A stretch of 64,000 nucleotides of DNA, from assembly GCF_018424605.1 (NCBI RefSeq), contig NZ_QTKT01000003.1:62001-126000 (forward strand), read 5' to 3'. Origin of the DNA: Marinobacter lipolyticus. Its GTDB lineage: Bacteria; Pseudomonadota; Gammaproteobacteria; Pseudomonadales; Oleiphilaceae. Of the stretch, positions 29,671 through 39,238 are shown piece by piece. Both the position numbers and the translations under genes were made by a program. The notes below the pieces were generated by a model. The model was not told the origin of the DNA and did not search any database. It worked only from the letters and a program-made list of their open reading frames with translations. Within the stretch, counting starts at the first letter, position 1. Every line of letters starts with the position of its first letter.

Positions 29671-30891
29671 ATGTTCAAGCACTTGACGAATGGCCTGGCC
29701 GGCGCTGTCGCCGCTGCCAGTCTCGCGATGCCGCTGGCCGCCAGCGCCAACCTGTCCGACGACATGGTCAAGATCGGGGTACTGAGTGACATGTCCGGGG
29801 TCTACAAGGCCCTGGAAGGGCCCGGTGCCGTGATTGCCGCCGAAATGGCGGTGGAGGATTTCGGCGGCGAGGTCCTTGGCAAACCCATCGAGATTGTCTC
29901 GGCCGATCACCAGAACAAGCCCGACATCGGCGCCAGCACGGCGCGGGAGTGGATTGACGCCGAGAACGTCGACATGATCACCGCGCTGGATAACTCCTCC
30001 GTGGCGCTGTCGGTGCAGGGCCTGGCCTCGGATCGCAAGGTCATCACCCTCAACACCGGCGCCGGCACCACCGCGCTGACCGAAGACCAGTGCACCCCCT
30101 ACGGCATCCACTACGTGTATGACACCCACGCGCTTCCGGTGGGTACCGCCACCGCCATGGTGAAGAACGGGGGCGAGAAATGGTTCTTCATTACCGCCGA
30201 CTACGCGTTCGGGCACTCACTGCGGGATAACACCTCGGCGGTGGTGGAAAGCCTCGGCGGCGAGGTGGTCGGTGATGTGGAAGCGCCGCTGTCCACCAAC
30301 GACTTTTCCTCCTACCTGATCCAGGCCCAGTCCTCCGGGGCAGACGTCATCGGCCTGGCCAACGCCGGTCAGGACACGGTGAACGCCATCAAACAGGCCA
30401 ATCAGTTCCGCATCGTGCAGGGTGGCCAGAAGCTGGCGGGCATGCTGGTGTTCATCTCCGACGTACACAGCATGGGCCAGGACATCGCCCAGGGCCTGCA
30501 GTTCACCACCGCGTTCGTGTGGAACCAGAACGATGAGGCCGAGGAGTGGTCGCGCCGTTTCTACGACCGTCACGGTGCGATGCCCACCATGGTGCACGCC
30601 GGTGTCTACTCGGCCGTCAGCAACTACCTGAAAGCCATCGACGAAACCGGAACCGACGACAGCGACGCCGTGCGCAAGGCGCTGGGCGAGATGACCCTGA
30701 ACGACGTGTTCGTGAAAGGCGGCAAGATTGCCCCCAATGGCTCCATGCTGCACGACATGTACCTGGTGGAAGTGAAAAAACCTGAAGAAGCCACCGAGGA
30801 ATGGGACCTGCTGAAAGTGGTATCCAAGATCCCGGCCGACCAGGCCTACATCTCGATGGAAGATACCACGTGCAAGCTGGTTAACAACTAA
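29671..30891 (+). CDS. ABC importer solute-binding protein, LivK/AmiC-like (type I)
   Basis: The 406-residue periplasmic binding protein has a signal peptide ending ASAN (about residue 26) and a Venus-flytrap fold with VKIGVLSDMSGVYKALEG and SADHQNKPDIGASTAREWID. The sequence style (KMPADQAYISMED-like tail) is that of LivK/UrtA/AmiC-type proteins for branched-chain amino acids, amides, urea or aromatic acids. It is encoded between the two ATPases and two permeases, 62 bp after the second ATPase, with an AGAGGAA ribosome site. Confidence 0.9.
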   Translation: MFKHLTNGLAGAVAAASLAMPLAASANLSDDMVKIGVLSDMSGVYKALEGPGAVIAAEMAVEDFGGEVLGKPIEIVSADHQNKPDIGASTAREWIDAENVDMITALDNSSVALSVQGLASDRKVITLNTGAGTTALTEDQCTPYGIHYVYDTHALPVGTATAMVKNGGEKWFFITADYAFGHSLRDNTSAVVESLGGEVVGDVEAPLSTNDFSSYLIQAQSSGADVIGLANAGQDTVNAIKQANQFRIVQGGQKLAGMLVFISDVHSMGQDIAQGLQFTTAFVWNQNDEAEEWSRRFYDRHGAMPTMVHAGVYSAVSNYLKAIDETGTDDSDAVRKALGEMTLNDVFVKGGKIAPNGSMLHDMYLVEVKKPEEATEEWDLLKVVSKIPADQAYISMEDTTCKLVNN

Positions 30892-30929
30892 GCAAACCGA
30901 ATTACCACTGCTTCAGGGGGATTGCCAAC

Positions 30930-31826
30930 GTGTCGATACAGGTCATTATGTCCCAGGCACTGCTTGGGCTTAATGTGGGCGTGTTTTACGCCATGTTGAG
31001 TCTCGGGCTTGCGGTGATATTCGGGTTGCTGAATATCATCAACTTTGCCCACGGTGCCATGTACATGCTGGGTGCCTTTATTGCACTGATCGGCTACTCC
31101 TTCCTGGAGCAGTGGTTCGGAATCAGCCTGCAGATCGGTTTCTGGGCGTCACTGATTGTGGCGCCGCTGCTGGTCGGGCTGCTGGGGGTGATCATCGAGC
31201 GCACCATGCTCAAGCGCCTCTACGATCTGGACCACATCTACGGCCTGCTGCTCACCTTCGGGATCACGCTGATCCTGCAGGGGCTGTTTGCCAACTACTT
31301 CAACGTCTCCGGCACCCCTTACCCGGGCCAGCCGGAAGTGCTCAGCGGGGTGGTGAACCTCGGGTTCATGTACTTCCCCACCTACCGCCTGTTTGCCATC
31401 GTGTTCTCGCTGGTGGTGTGCTTTGCCACCTGGTTCTTCATCGAGCACACCAAGCTCGGCTCCCGCCTGCGGGCCGGCGTGGAGAACCCGGACCTGACCC
31501 AGGCCTTCGGCCTCAACGTCCCGCTGATGGTCACCCTGACCTTCGCCTTCGGCGCGGGCCTCGCGGGCCTTGCCGGCGTGCTGGCAGCGCCGATCTACTC
31601 CGTCAGCCCGCTGATGGGTGCGGACCTGATCATTGTGGTGTTCGCCGTGGTGGTGATCGGCGGCATGGGCTCCATCATGGGCGCCATCCTGTCCGGCCTC
31701 GCCCTGGGCCTGGTGGAAGGCCTGACCAAGGTGTTCTATCCGCCCGCCGCCAACACCGTGATTTTCTTCCTGATGGTGCTGGTGTTGCTGTTCCGCCCCG
31801 CCGGCCTGTTCGGTAAGGAGAAGTGA
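30930..31826 (+). CDS. ABC importer permease LivH-like
   Basis: The 298-residue inner-membrane permease starts with GTG, about 10 bp after CAGGGGG. It has about eight helices and LivH landmarks: GLAVIFGLLNIINFAHGAMYMLG near the N-terminus and VVIGGMGSIMGAILSGL in the coupling region. It pairs with the LivM-like permease 7 bp downstream to form the channel. Confidence 0.93.
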   Translation: MSIQVIMSQALLGLNVGVFYAMLSLGLAVIFGLLNIINFAHGAMYMLGAFIALIGYSFLEQWFGISLQIGFWASLIVAPLLVGLLGVIIERTMLKRLYDLDHIYGLLLTFGITLILQGLFANYFNVSGTPYPGQPEVLSGVVNLGFMYFPTYRLFAIVFSLVVCFATWFFIEHTKLGSRLRAGVENPDLTQAFGLNVPLMVTLTFAFGAGLAGLAGVLAAPIYSVSPLMGADLIIVVFAVVVIGGMGSIMGAILSGLALGLVEGLTKVFYPPAANTVIFFLMVLVLLFRPAGLFGKEK

Positions 31827-31833
31827 GCCACCC

Positions 31834-32766
31834 ATGACCAACCGTATCCTGTTTATCGTGATGCTCGTGGCCGGCCTGACCGCCCCCTTCTTCGCTTACC
31901 CCGTGTTTGTGATGGACCTGCTGTGCTTTGCCCTGTTTGCCTGCGCCTTCAACCTGCTGCTGGGCTACGCCGGGCTGCTGAGTTTCGGCCACGCCGCGTT
32001 TTTCGGCGGCGCCGCGTACATTGCCGGCTACGTCACCAAGGAGTGGGGCTTTGGCCCACTGATCGGCATACTCACCGGCACCGGCTTCGCCCTGGTGCTG
32101 GGCACCCTGTTCGGCTACCTGGCCATCCGTCGCCAGGGCATCTATTTCGCCATGGTCACCCTGGCACTGGCGCAGATCATCTACTTCCTGGCGCTGCAGA
32201 TGCCCTTCACCGGCGGTGAGAACGGCCTCCAGCGCATTCCCCGCGGCGACCTGTTCGGGTTCATCGACCTCAACAACGACCTGGCCATGTACTACTTCGT
32301 GTTCGCCATCTTCCTGGTAGGCTTCGGCATCATCTACCGCACCATCCATTCGCCCTTCGGCGAGGTGCTGCAGGCCATTCGCGAGAACGAGTCCCGCGCG
32401 TTGTCGCTGGGTTACGACATCGACCACTTCAAGCTGATGGCGTTTGTGCTCTCCGCCACCCTGGCGGGCATGGCCGGCGCCGCCAAAGCCATCATCTTCC
32501 AGTTTGCCTCACTGACCAGTGCCCACTGGCAAACCTCCGGCGAAGTCATCCTGATGACCCTGGTGGGAGGGCTGGGCACCATCTTCGGACCGGTACTCGG
32601 GGCGATTACCGTGGGCGCTCTCAGCCACGAGCTGTCATCCTTCGGCTCTTGGGTGCAGGTCATCCTCGGCGTCATCTTCGTGGTGTGCGTAATGACCTTC
32701 CGTCGCGGCATCATCGGGGAATTCCAGCACCGGCTGGAACGCAGGAAAAATCAGCGGGAGACCTGA
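31834..32766 (+). CDS. ABC importer permease LivM-like
   Basis: The 310-residue permease has LivM landmarks: LLLGYAGLLSFGHAAFFG, IRRQGIYFAMVTLALAQI and the coupling segment TLVGGLGTIFGPVLGA. It is the last gene of the five-gene operon. Its 3' end overlaps the convergent LysR gene by 16 bp, so no terminator lies between them. Confidence 0.93.
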   Translation: MTNRILFIVMLVAGLTAPFFAYPVFVMDLLCFALFACAFNLLLGYAGLLSFGHAAFFGGAAYIAGYVTKEWGFGPLIGILTGTGFALVLGTLFGYLAIRRQGIYFAMVTLALAQIIYFLALQMPFTGGENGLQRIPRGDLFGFIDLNNDLAMYYFVFAIFLVGFGIIYRTIHSPFGEVLQAIRENESRALSLGYDIDHFKLMAFVLSATLAGMAGAAKAIIFQFASLTSAHWQTSGEVILMTLVGGLGTIFGPVLGAITVGALSHELSSFGSWVQVILGVIFVVCVMTFRRGIIGEFQHRLERRKNQRET

Positions 32767-33728
32767 GCCCTGTCACCTTCATCCTCACTTCGCAGGCCGC
32801 CTTCCACGGCCTGTGAAACCAGCCAGCGCCGGAGCAACTGAATCCCGCGCTCCCGGCGACGGCTGGTTTTCCAGGCAAAGTAAAACCTGTCCCCGGTCAC
32901 CACGAAGTGACAGGGCAGCTTCACGAAATCCTCGGAATCCTTGCGTGTGCTGAGCATGTAATCGTTGGTGAGAGCAATGCCCTGGTGAAACCGCGCCGCC
33001 TCCAGCGACAGCAGCATATGGCTGGAATGCAGCAGCCGGCACGAAGCGGGCATACCCAGCCCGGCTTCCTGAAACCACGCCTCCCAGTCACCGCCCTGCT
33101 TGTCGTAAATACTGTGGGTGGACAACAGCGGAAACTGCGCAACCTGTTCCGGCGTTAACGCCACCGACGCCGGATCTCCAGCGTCTTCATCCAGCATCAG
33201 CTCCCGACGAATGCGCTGCCAGAAATCCTGGCTGCACACCGGAAACAGCCGCTCCTTGTACAGCAGCTCATAACTGAACGCCGGCGAATCCGGCTTGATG
33301 GTAATAAAACAGTCCGCCACCCGGTCCGACAGCACCGGATTCTCACTGCTCATCTCCAGCGACAACTCCACCTGCGGATGGGTGCGCTGCAACTCCGGCA
33401 GTCGCGGCGCAAGCCAGCGCACCGCAAACGAACTGAACACCGACAGCCGTAACCGCGACTCTTCATGGCCCAGCAGCTGTTCAGTGGCCCGCTCGATCTG
33501 CAGCAGCGCGGAACTGACCGCCTCCAAGTACTGCCGACCCTCTTCGGTCATCGCCAGATAGCGCCCGGTGCGAATGAACAGGGTTTCCCCAAGATAGGTT
33601 TCCAGCTGTTTGATCTGATGACTGACGGCGCTCTGGCTGACCGCCAGTTCATCCGCCGCCAGCGAAAAGCTGTTCAGGCGGGCAACGGCTTCGAAAACCG
33701 GGAGAGCTTTGAGGGGTGGCAGCTTCAT
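32751..33728 (-). CDS. LysR-family regulator, GcvA-like
   Basis: The 325-residue product opens MKLPPLKALPVFEAVARLNS and has an N-terminal winged helix-turn-helix (ELAVSQSAVSHQIKQLE) typical of the GcvA/AmpR subgroup, followed by a substrate-binding effector domain. The convergent overlap with livM suggests, but does not prove, that it regulates the Liv-type importer; it is also divergent from the EamA gene at 34083 with 354 bp between them. C-terminal tail is long and charged. Confidence 0.9.
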   Translation of the reverse strand: MKLPPLKALPVFEAVARLNSFSLAADELAVSQSAVSHQIKQLETYLGETLFIRTGRYLAMTEEGRQYLEAVSSALLQIERATEQLLGHEESRLRLSVFSSFAVRWLAPRLPELQRTHPQVELSLEMSSENPVLSDRVADCFITIKPDSPAFSYELLYKERLFPVCSQDFWQRIRRELMLDEDAGDPASVALTPEQVAQFPLLSTHSIYDKQGGDWEAWFQEAGLGMPASCRLLHSSHMLLSLEAARFHQGIALTNDYMLSTRKDSEDFVKLPCHFVVTGDRFYFAWKTSRRRERGIQLLRRWLVSQAVEGGLRSEDEGDRAQVSR

Positions 33729-33814
33729 TATCTAATTTTCTAATTGATAGTGATTAAAGATCATTTTATCGGATATTAGCACAGCACTAAAATGCCTTCA
33801 CACAATCCGGGGAG

Positions 33815-33918
33815 CTCTGAGTACACGCCTTTTCGAAACTCTGCGGAGCCATGGATGGCGTAGCCGAAGCGCCACATGGATGTGCTTGAGCGTGTTTCGG
33901 AAAGGTGTGTACTCAGGG
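33815..33918 (+). repeat. Long inverted repeat element, copy 4 (R orientation on plus strand)
   Basis: Arms 33815-33839 and 33894-33918 pair at 22 of 25 positions by Watson-Crick rules. All three exceptions (33816, 33827, 33833) become G-U wobbles if the plus strand is RNA. The 54-nt core contains mini-hairpins GCCATGGATGGC (33848-33859) and CACATGGATGTG (33873-33884). Confidence 0.93.
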
Positions 33919-33953
33919 CGAATACTGAAAGTAAGAGAGCAGGTTGGGTAAAG

Positions 33954-34033
33954 CCCTTCCGAAAATGCTCGGAGCCAAGGATGGCGCAGAGCAAGCGTAC
34001 AGGGACGTATTCACAGCGGTTTTCGGATGGGGC
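33954..34033 (+). repeat. Long inverted repeat element, copy 5 (degenerate arms, R orientation on plus strand)
   Basis: Only the inner stem is kept: TCCGAAAA (33958-33965) with TTTTCGGA (34020-34027), then a mismatch and three further pairs. The 54-nt core is well conserved, with mini-hairpins GCCAAGGATGGC (33974-33985) and TACAGGGACGTA (33998-34009). The second reads GTACAGGGACGT with its flank, one base from the CsrA SELEX consensus RUACARGGAUGU. It ends about 50 bp before the EamA start. Confidence 0.88.
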
Positions 34034-34082
34034 GCTGCCGACCGGCCCATCCACCGAAGCAGAAAAGTTTGAGGTCAACCAA

Positions 34083-34985
34083 ATGTCAGGAAAAACCGTA
34101 AACAGCGCCATCCTTCTGCTGGTCATCGGCAACGCCATGGCACTGATTTCAGACGTCTTTATCAAGTTGCTGGAACCGGGCGCACCGATCTTCCAGTTTG
34201 CCTTCCTGCGCTGCGTGATCACCCTGGTGCTGTTGCTGCCGCTGGCCGGACAACTGAACCGCAAGGCCCTGTTCGCCGGCGCCAAAATCCACACCCTGCG
34301 CGCCCACATTCACCTGGCCGGCATCGTCTGCATGGTGGTGGCACTGGGCAATCTGCCCCTGGCCACCGCCAACGCCATCTTCTACGCCGCCCCGATCCTG
34401 GTGATGGTGCTGTCGGTGTTCATCTTCCGCGAAAAACTGACACCACTGAGCGTACTTGCCGTATTCAGCGGCTTCACCGGCATCGTGGTCATCCTGCGGC
34501 CGATGGAGTTCAACTGGGCCGCCGTTGCGGCACTGGCGTCCGCGTTCGCCCTGGCCGTCAACGCCGTGATGGTACGCCAACTGCCGAAAGAACAGTCCAC
34601 GGTTCACAAGCTGTTTCTGAACTACGTGCTGATTCTACCCGCCGCGGCCGCACTGGCCCTGTGGGAAGGCGCCAGCTGGGACAGCGCCATACTGGTCAGC
34701 GCGCTGGGATCTGCGCTGTTCATCCTGGGCTACAACATTACCGTGCTGCTGGCGTACCGGCAGGTGGATGCCAACCAGGTCACCAGCGCCGAATACACCG
34801 GCCTGATCTGGGCTGTGGGCATCGGCTGGATCTGGTTCGGCGAAGTCCCGGACCTGTGGTTCCTTGCCGGCAGCTCCATGATCGTCGTGCCACTGGTGCT
34901 GATCGGCCTGAAACACCGGCGCAAAGCGCCGGCCCGAGGGTTCAACCCGGTGCCTCAGCGGCGGGAAGCATCAATCAACACCTGA
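34083..34985 (+). CDS. EamA/DMT-family transporter
   Basis: The 300-residue membrane protein has about ten helices in two EamA repeats (about 5-135 and 150-285), with FAFLRCVITLVLLLPLAG and ILVMVLSVFIFREKLTPLSV, the pattern of RhaT/RarD-type drug/metabolite exporters. ATG 34083 is the natural start because the hydrophobic first helix follows at once; upstream in-frame sequence belongs to the repeats. Two R-orientation repeat elements occupy the likely 5' leader. Substrate unknown. Confidence 0.9.
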   Translation: MSGKTVNSAILLLVIGNAMALISDVFIKLLEPGAPIFQFAFLRCVITLVLLLPLAGQLNRKALFAGAKIHTLRAHIHLAGIVCMVVALGNLPLATANAIFYAAPILVMVLSVFIFREKLTPLSVLAVFSGFTGIVVILRPMEFNWAAVAALASAFALAVNAVMVRQLPKEQSTVHKLFLNYVLILPAAAALALWEGASWDSAILVSALGSALFILGYNITVLLAYRQVDANQVTSAEYTGLIWAVGIGWIWFGEVPDLWFLAGSSMIVVPLVLIGLKHRRKAPARGFNPVPQRREASINT

Positions 34986-34994
34986 GTATCGCGA

Positions 34995-35552
34995 TCAGCA
35001 GGGCAGCAGGCTTTCAATCATGAACACGTGGGGGTCGTCGTCGCCCAGGTGGCGCAGTGCCTCGGCGAGCTTGCGCAGGTATTCGTCGTTGCGACCGCTG
35101 GGGCCGGCCGCCGCGGCAATCTGTCGGGCAATGTCGGCTTCCGGGGCGTGGCCCATGAACGCCTCGTTGTCTTCGGTGGCAATGTAGACTAGACCCTGCT
35201 CCTGACGGCCGTCGTCGAACGTCAGCGTCGTGGTGAAGCGCAGGTAACCGTCCTTTTCACGATGATCCAGATGCTCGAACACCGTCGGCGATACCCGGAA
35301 CGCCATGCCTTTGCAGATCGAACCTGGCTGTTCGATCAGCGTAACCACCCGCCCGGGCGCCTCCGGCGTCCCGCGGTGATCGTGGGAGCCCTGCCAGAAG
35401 CGACGGGCCCAGCCTTCAATGCGGGCCGGCCGCTGCTCGAGAAACGGAAAATCCACCTTGTAGATGAGCGAACCATAGCCGAACAGCCAGATCGACTCGA
35501 TGCCGGCAAAATCCTGGCGACTGCGGTTCAGTTCGATGGTATTGGCAGCCAT
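34995..35552 (-). CDS. Gamma-glutamylcyclotransferase, ChaC-like
   Basis: The 185-residue product has the ChaC/GGCT fold: the glycine-rich substrate loop FGYGSLIY (residues 24-31), a GSHDHRGTPEAPGRVVTL segment diagnostic of ChaC and the catalytic Glu99 in HREKDGY. ChaC enzymes degrade glutathione to 5-oxoproline and Cys-Gly in the cytoplasm. A GAGGAGA ribosome site precedes the ATG. It is convergent with the EamA gene and followed in the same direction, upstream, by a MarC gene 38 bp away; the two may be cotranscribed. Confidence 0.93.
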   Translation of the reverse strand: MAANTIELNRSRQDFAGIESIWLFGYGSLIYKVDFPFLEQRPARIEGWARRFWQGSHDHRGTPEAPGRVVTLIEQPGSICKGMAFRVSPTVFEHLDHREKDGYLRFTTTLTFDDGRQEQGLVYIATEDNEAFMGHAPEADIARQIAAAAGPSGRNDEYLRKLAEALRHLGDDDPHVFMIESLLPC

Positions 35553-35590
35553 GGGGTCTCCTCAACGGCTCAGGGACATCGCCCATTACT

Positions 35591-36214
35591 CTAAGTGGAG
35601 GCAATGAACCCCGCAATACCGGTCAGCACAATCTCGGCCGCCATGGCCGACAGAATCAACCCACTGATCTTGGACAGAATGTTCAGCCCGGTCTTGCCGA
35701 GCACTTTTTCGAGATAGCCCGACAGCCGCAACAAAACGCCCAGAATCACCAGCCCGGACACCAGACCAAGCAGCCCGCCCGCCACGTCCGGTACGGTTTT
35801 CAGCTCTGCCCCGTAAACCAGAATGGCACCAATGGTGGCCGGGCCAATCATCACCGGAATCGCCAGGGGAACCACGGCAATGTCATCCCGGTCTTCTTCC
35901 GGCAGGCCGGTGGCGTGGTTACGGGTACCGCTGGTGACCAGGCTGATGGCGGTGAGGAACAGCAGGCTACCGGCGCCGATGCGGAAGGAATTCAGGGTGA
36001 TGCCGATGGCGCTGAACAACAGCGGGCCGGCAAAAAACAACACCAGCCCCAGCACAAACGCCGACACGCAGGCGCGGCGGATAATGGATGCCTTTTCCGC
36101 CGCCGGCAGGCCGCGGGTCAGCGCCAGAAACATGGTTACCACGAAGAAGGGAGCCAGCAGGAACAGAAAACGAATCGTACTGCTGAGGTAAGTGGCAAAA
36201 AAAGAGTCAAGCAT
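35591..36214 (-). CDS. MarC/NAAT-family integral membrane protein
   Basis: The 207-residue protein has six hydrophobic segments and the MarC-family motifs (FFVVTMFLALT near the N-terminus, PLAIPVMIGPATIGAILV in the middle). The family was once thought to give multiple antibiotic resistance; in several species it behaves as a small-amino-acid transporter or is of unknown role. The ribosome site is weak. It lies upstream of chaC on the minus strand and is divergent from the chemoreceptor gene at 36415. Confidence 0.9.
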   Translation of the reverse strand: MLDSFFATYLSSTIRFLFLLAPFFVVTMFLALTRGLPAAEKASIIRRACVSAFVLGLVLFFAGPLLFSAIGITLNSFRIGAGSLLFLTAISLVTSGTRNHATGLPEEDRDDIAVVPLAIPVMIGPATIGAILVYGAELKTVPDVAGGLLGLVSGLVILGVLLRLSGYLEKVLGKTGLNILSKISGLILSAMAAEIVLTGIAGFIAST

Positions 36215-36414
36215 TCAGAGCGTTCCGGCCAGTGTGAAGGCCCGTAAGCATAGCTTGTCAAAGGCTTTTTTTCCGTAAGGAAGTGGACGTATGCCGACCG
36301 ACGCCGCAGCCGGGCCGGACCGCCGGCCATCGGTTACAAATTTCAATCGTTTTACGGTTGTTATGAAGCTAATCTGTTTCGCAAAAATGAACCTAAATTT
36401 CGTGGAGTGAAACA

Positions 36415-38100
36415 ATGGGCGCGCTAAACAGGCTCAGAATACGAACCCGCCTGCTGATTGCGACGGTTCTGCCGGTGGTGGCCTCGGCCGCGGTTATCGC
36501 CTGGACGACCGCACACCTGATGCAAAGCAATGGTGACAAGGAAGTGGAACGCTTGCGCTCTAACCTGATCGAGTCCCACAAAGAAGGCCTGAAACACATT
36601 GTGCAGTCTGCTCGCACGGCCATTGATGAGGCATACTCCGATAACACGATACCCGAGGAGGAAGCCAAGCTGCGGGTACGGGATATCATTCGCTCCATGG
36701 GCTTTGGCAGCAACAACTACATTTTCGCCTACACCCACGATTCCTATAACCTGGCGTTCCGACCCAAGCCCTCTGCGGAAGGCTACGTCAAAAACAGTAC
36801 GCCACAGTCCAAGGCCTTGCTGCGCTCCCTGTTCGACGCCGGCCAGAATGGCGGCGGCTACCATGAATACACCTGGAAAAATCCCGCCACCGGTGAAGTG
36901 GAACCCAAGATTTCCTATTCCCTGGCCCTCACCAAGTGGAACTGGGTGATCGGCACCGGAGTGTATGTGACCAATGTAGAGCGTACGGTGGCCGCCGCGC
37001 GGGCTGAAATAGCCGCCAACATCACCGCCGCACTGACCTTCATATTTGCCATCGCTGCCGTGGTGGTGGCCGTCGCCATCGCCTTCGGCCTGTTTATTGG
37101 ACGCACGGTTACCCGTCCGTTGCGCCAAGTGACCGGAACGATGGCCGAAATCGCCAGTGGTGAAGGTGATCTGACCCAGAGATTGCCCGCTCACGGCACC
37201 GATGAGCTGGCGGAGCTGGGGCACCAGTTCAATAATTTTGTCTCCCGCATCCAGGGCACCATTCGCGACGTGGGCGACACCACCAACCAGGTGGCCTCCG
37301 CCGCCGAAGAGCTGAGCCAGATCGCTCAGGAAACCCGCAACGCGGTGCAGAGGCAAGGTTCAGAGACCGACCAGATCGCTTCGGCCATTACCGAAATGGC
37401 CGCCACCATCCAGCAAATATCCAAAAACGCCAACGAAGTGCAGTCTGCCGGCTCGGATGCCGACCGACTCGCCAAAGAAGGCGGTCAGACCATGAGCCTC
37501 TCCCAGCAGACCGTCGATGGCCTGTCGACTCACATTCAAGACAGCGCCACCGCGATCAACGCCCTGTCTGAACGCAGTAACGACATCCGCTCCGTACTGG
37601 ATGTGATTCACGAGGTGACCGATCAGACCAACCTGCTGGCGCTGAACGCTGCCATCGAGGCGGCGCGGGCCGGCGAACATGGCCGCGGCTTTGCGGTGGT
37701 TGCGGACGAAGTACGGCAGCTGGCCAAGCGCAGCAGCGAATCTGCCAACCAGATCCGCACCATGATTGACGGTTTCATTGAGGAGTCCGGCAACGCCGTT
37801 GAGCGCATGAACAAATCCCGCGACCTGACCGGCGAAACCGTCGAGCGGATTACCCACGCCTCCACTGCGTTGCAGACCATTGAACGGTCGGTGGAACACA
37901 TTCACGATCAGGTCACCCAGATCGCTACTGGGGCCGAACAGCAGAGTCAGGTAGCCGAGGAAATCAATGCCAACGTGGTACGTATCGTCGATGCCGCGCG
38001 GGACAGCAGCGCCGGTGTCGACCAGACCAACGACGCCAGTCAGGAGCTGGCGCGCCTGGGAGAGCATCTGCGGTTGCTGGTGGGTCAGTTCAGGGTGTGA
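36415..38100 (+). CDS. Methyl-accepting chemotaxis protein with single Cache (sCache_2) sensor
   Basis: The 561-residue chemoreceptor has TM1 (about 12-34), a periplasmic single Cache domain (about 40-190, with [16 protein letters not shown] and [11 protein letters not shown], the sCache_2 hallmarks), TM2 (about 200-225), HAMP and a signalling hairpin with the intact tip [19 protein letters not shown]. sCache_2 receptors commonly bind small carboxylates such as acetate, propionate or pyruvate. Its 3' end overlaps the convergent GlxA-type gene by 11 bp. Confidence 0.95.
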   Translation: MGALNRLRIRTRLLIATVLPVVASAAVIAWTTAHLMQSNGDKEVERLRSNLIESHKEGLKHIVQSARTAIDEAYSDNTIPEEEAKLRVRDIIRSMGFGSNNYIFAYTHDSYNLAFRPKPSAEGYVKNSTPQSKALLRSLFDAGQNGGGYHEYTWKNPATGEVEPKISYSLALTKWNWVIGTGVYVTNVERTVAAARAEIAANITAALTFIFAIAAVVVAVAIAFGLFIGRTVTRPLRQVTGTMAEIASGEGDLTQRLPAHGTDELAELGHQFNNFVSRIQGTIRDVGDTTNQVASAAEELSQIAQETRNAVQRQGSETDQIASAITEMAATIQQISKNANEVQSAGSDADRLAKEGGQTMSLSQQTVDGLSTHIQDSATAINALSERSNDIRSVLDVIHEVTDQTNLLALNAAIEAARAGEHGRGFAVVADEVRQLAKRSSESANQIRTMIDGFIEESGNAVERMNKSRDLTGETVERITHASTALQTIERSVEHIHDQVTQIATGAEQQSQVAEEINANVVRIVDAARDSSAGVDQTNDASQELARLGEHLRLLVGQFRV

Positions 38101-39127
38101 GCTCTAACACCGGAGTCACACTGCGACGTTCCACCGGCGACACATAGCTGAAACGTTTGCGGTACTGTTCCATGGTGCAGCCCACCGTGCGCTTGAACAG
38201 CCGCCGGAAGGAGCTGGCGTCCTCATAGCCCACGCTCCAGATTATCCGCGCAGTCTGTTCGCGACTGGATTCCAGCAAGTGTTTGGCCGCTTCGATCCTC
38301 AGGTGCTGCAGGTAACCCAGCGGAGTTTCCCCGGTCGCCTCCTTGAAGCGGCGCTTGAAGGTGCGGGGGCCCAGACCCACGGCGGCGGCCACGTCATCAA
38401 TGGCCAGCGCCTCAGCGTAATGCTGTTCAAGCCAGGCTTGCGCCTTGCGGATCGCCCCGTCCTGGTGGGCCTTGCGACTGTAGAACGCCATGTAGGGGGT
38501 CTGCTCCGCGCGGCGACCATCCAGCACCAGCAACTTGCTACACGCCAGGGCGACCGCCGGTGAGGCAAAACGCTCCACCAGATAGATGCACAGGTCCGTA
38601 AAAGCAGAGGCTCCGCCGGCGCAAATAATCTGGCCGTTATCCACCACTAACCGGTCTTCCTCAAGGCGCAGGTGCGGATAACGGCTGCGGAACAACGGCG
38701 CGGCGCGCCAGTGGGTGGTCGCTATCTGGTCATCCAGCAGCCCCGCCTCCGCCAGCACAAAGCTGCCGGTACAGACACTGGCAATCACCACCCCACGCTC
38801 TTGCGCCGCCCGCAGCCAGCCGTGAAGGGCTCTCGACGGCGCCAGCGTGCGCTCAAGACGTTCCGCACCAACGGCGGCTTCCACCGACGACCCGACCACC
38901 ACCAGATCCGCTTCAAATTCCCCGCGCTTGATGGTGGGCGTAACCAACGCGCCGCTGTATCCATGAACGGGCTGGTCGTCCACCGTGACCACCTGACAGT
39001 TGAACAGTGGTTCACTTTGACCTGCGGGACTGCGACCGCAGAAATTGGCCACCGTGAAAAAATCCATCACCCCGTGAACGCCCGAGGCATGGCAGTGGGG
39101 CAGAGCAACGATCGCAATATTGAACAT
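38090..39127 (-). CDS. GlxA-family AraC-type regulator with DJ-1/PfpI-like domain
   Basis: The 345-residue product starts [19 protein letters not shown]. Residues 1-190 form a DJ-1/PfpI-like amidotransferase domain with the conserved Cys in [16 protein letters not shown], usually a sensor rather than an enzyme in this family. Residues 230-335 form two AraC helix-turn-helix motifs ([14 protein letters not shown] and [19 protein letters not shown]). GlxA-type regulators control carnitine, arginine or betaine metabolism. ATG 39127 was chosen because it matches the family start; 39169 would add 14 residues. It is divergent from an alpha/beta hydrolase gene. Confidence 0.93.
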   Translation of the reverse strand: MFNIAIVALPHCHASGVHGVMDFFTVANFCGRSPAGQSEPLFNCQVVTVDDQPVHGYSGALVTPTIKRGEFEADLVVVGSSVEAAVGAERLERTLAPSRALHGWLRAAQERGVVIASVCTGSFVLAEAGLLDDQIATTHWRAAPLFRSRYPHLRLEEDRLVVDNGQIICAGGASAFTDLCIYLVERFASPAVALACSKLLVLDGRRAEQTPYMAFYSRKAHQDGAIRKAQAWLEQHYAEALAIDDVAAAVGLGPRTFKRRFKEATGETPLGYLQHLRIEAAKHLLESSREQTARIIWSVGYEDASSFRRLFKRTVGCTMEQYRKRFSYVSPVERRSVTPVLELTP

Positions 39128-39154
39128 GGGGAATGTCCTGTTTCGCACTTTATA

Positions 39155-39168
39155 TGTCAAATATGACA
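39155..39168. promoter_or_regulatory. Candidate operator between GlxA-type regulator and hydrolase
   Basis: TGTCA (39155-39159) and TGACA (39164-39168) form an inverted repeat across AATA in the 111-bp divergent gap. It is a plausible regulator site, but short enough to arise by chance. Confidence 0.4.
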
Positions 39169-39238
39169 CTCCTGCTGGCGCCCCGCAAGTCCTAATCTGA
39201 ACCTGTCATCCACCAATGCAGGAAGAAGGACTTTCACC

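Larger units (their letters stand above)
33729..34082. other. 354-bp divergent intergenic region holding two repeat elements
   Basis: The first 60 bp next to the LysR start are A/T-rich and probably contain its promoter. The rest is filled by two long inverted repeats (33815-33918 and 33954-34033), both in R orientation toward the EamA gene. A frame open through both repeats joins the EamA gene, but its apparent extra residues are repeat-derived and I do not consider them coding. Confidence 0.85.
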
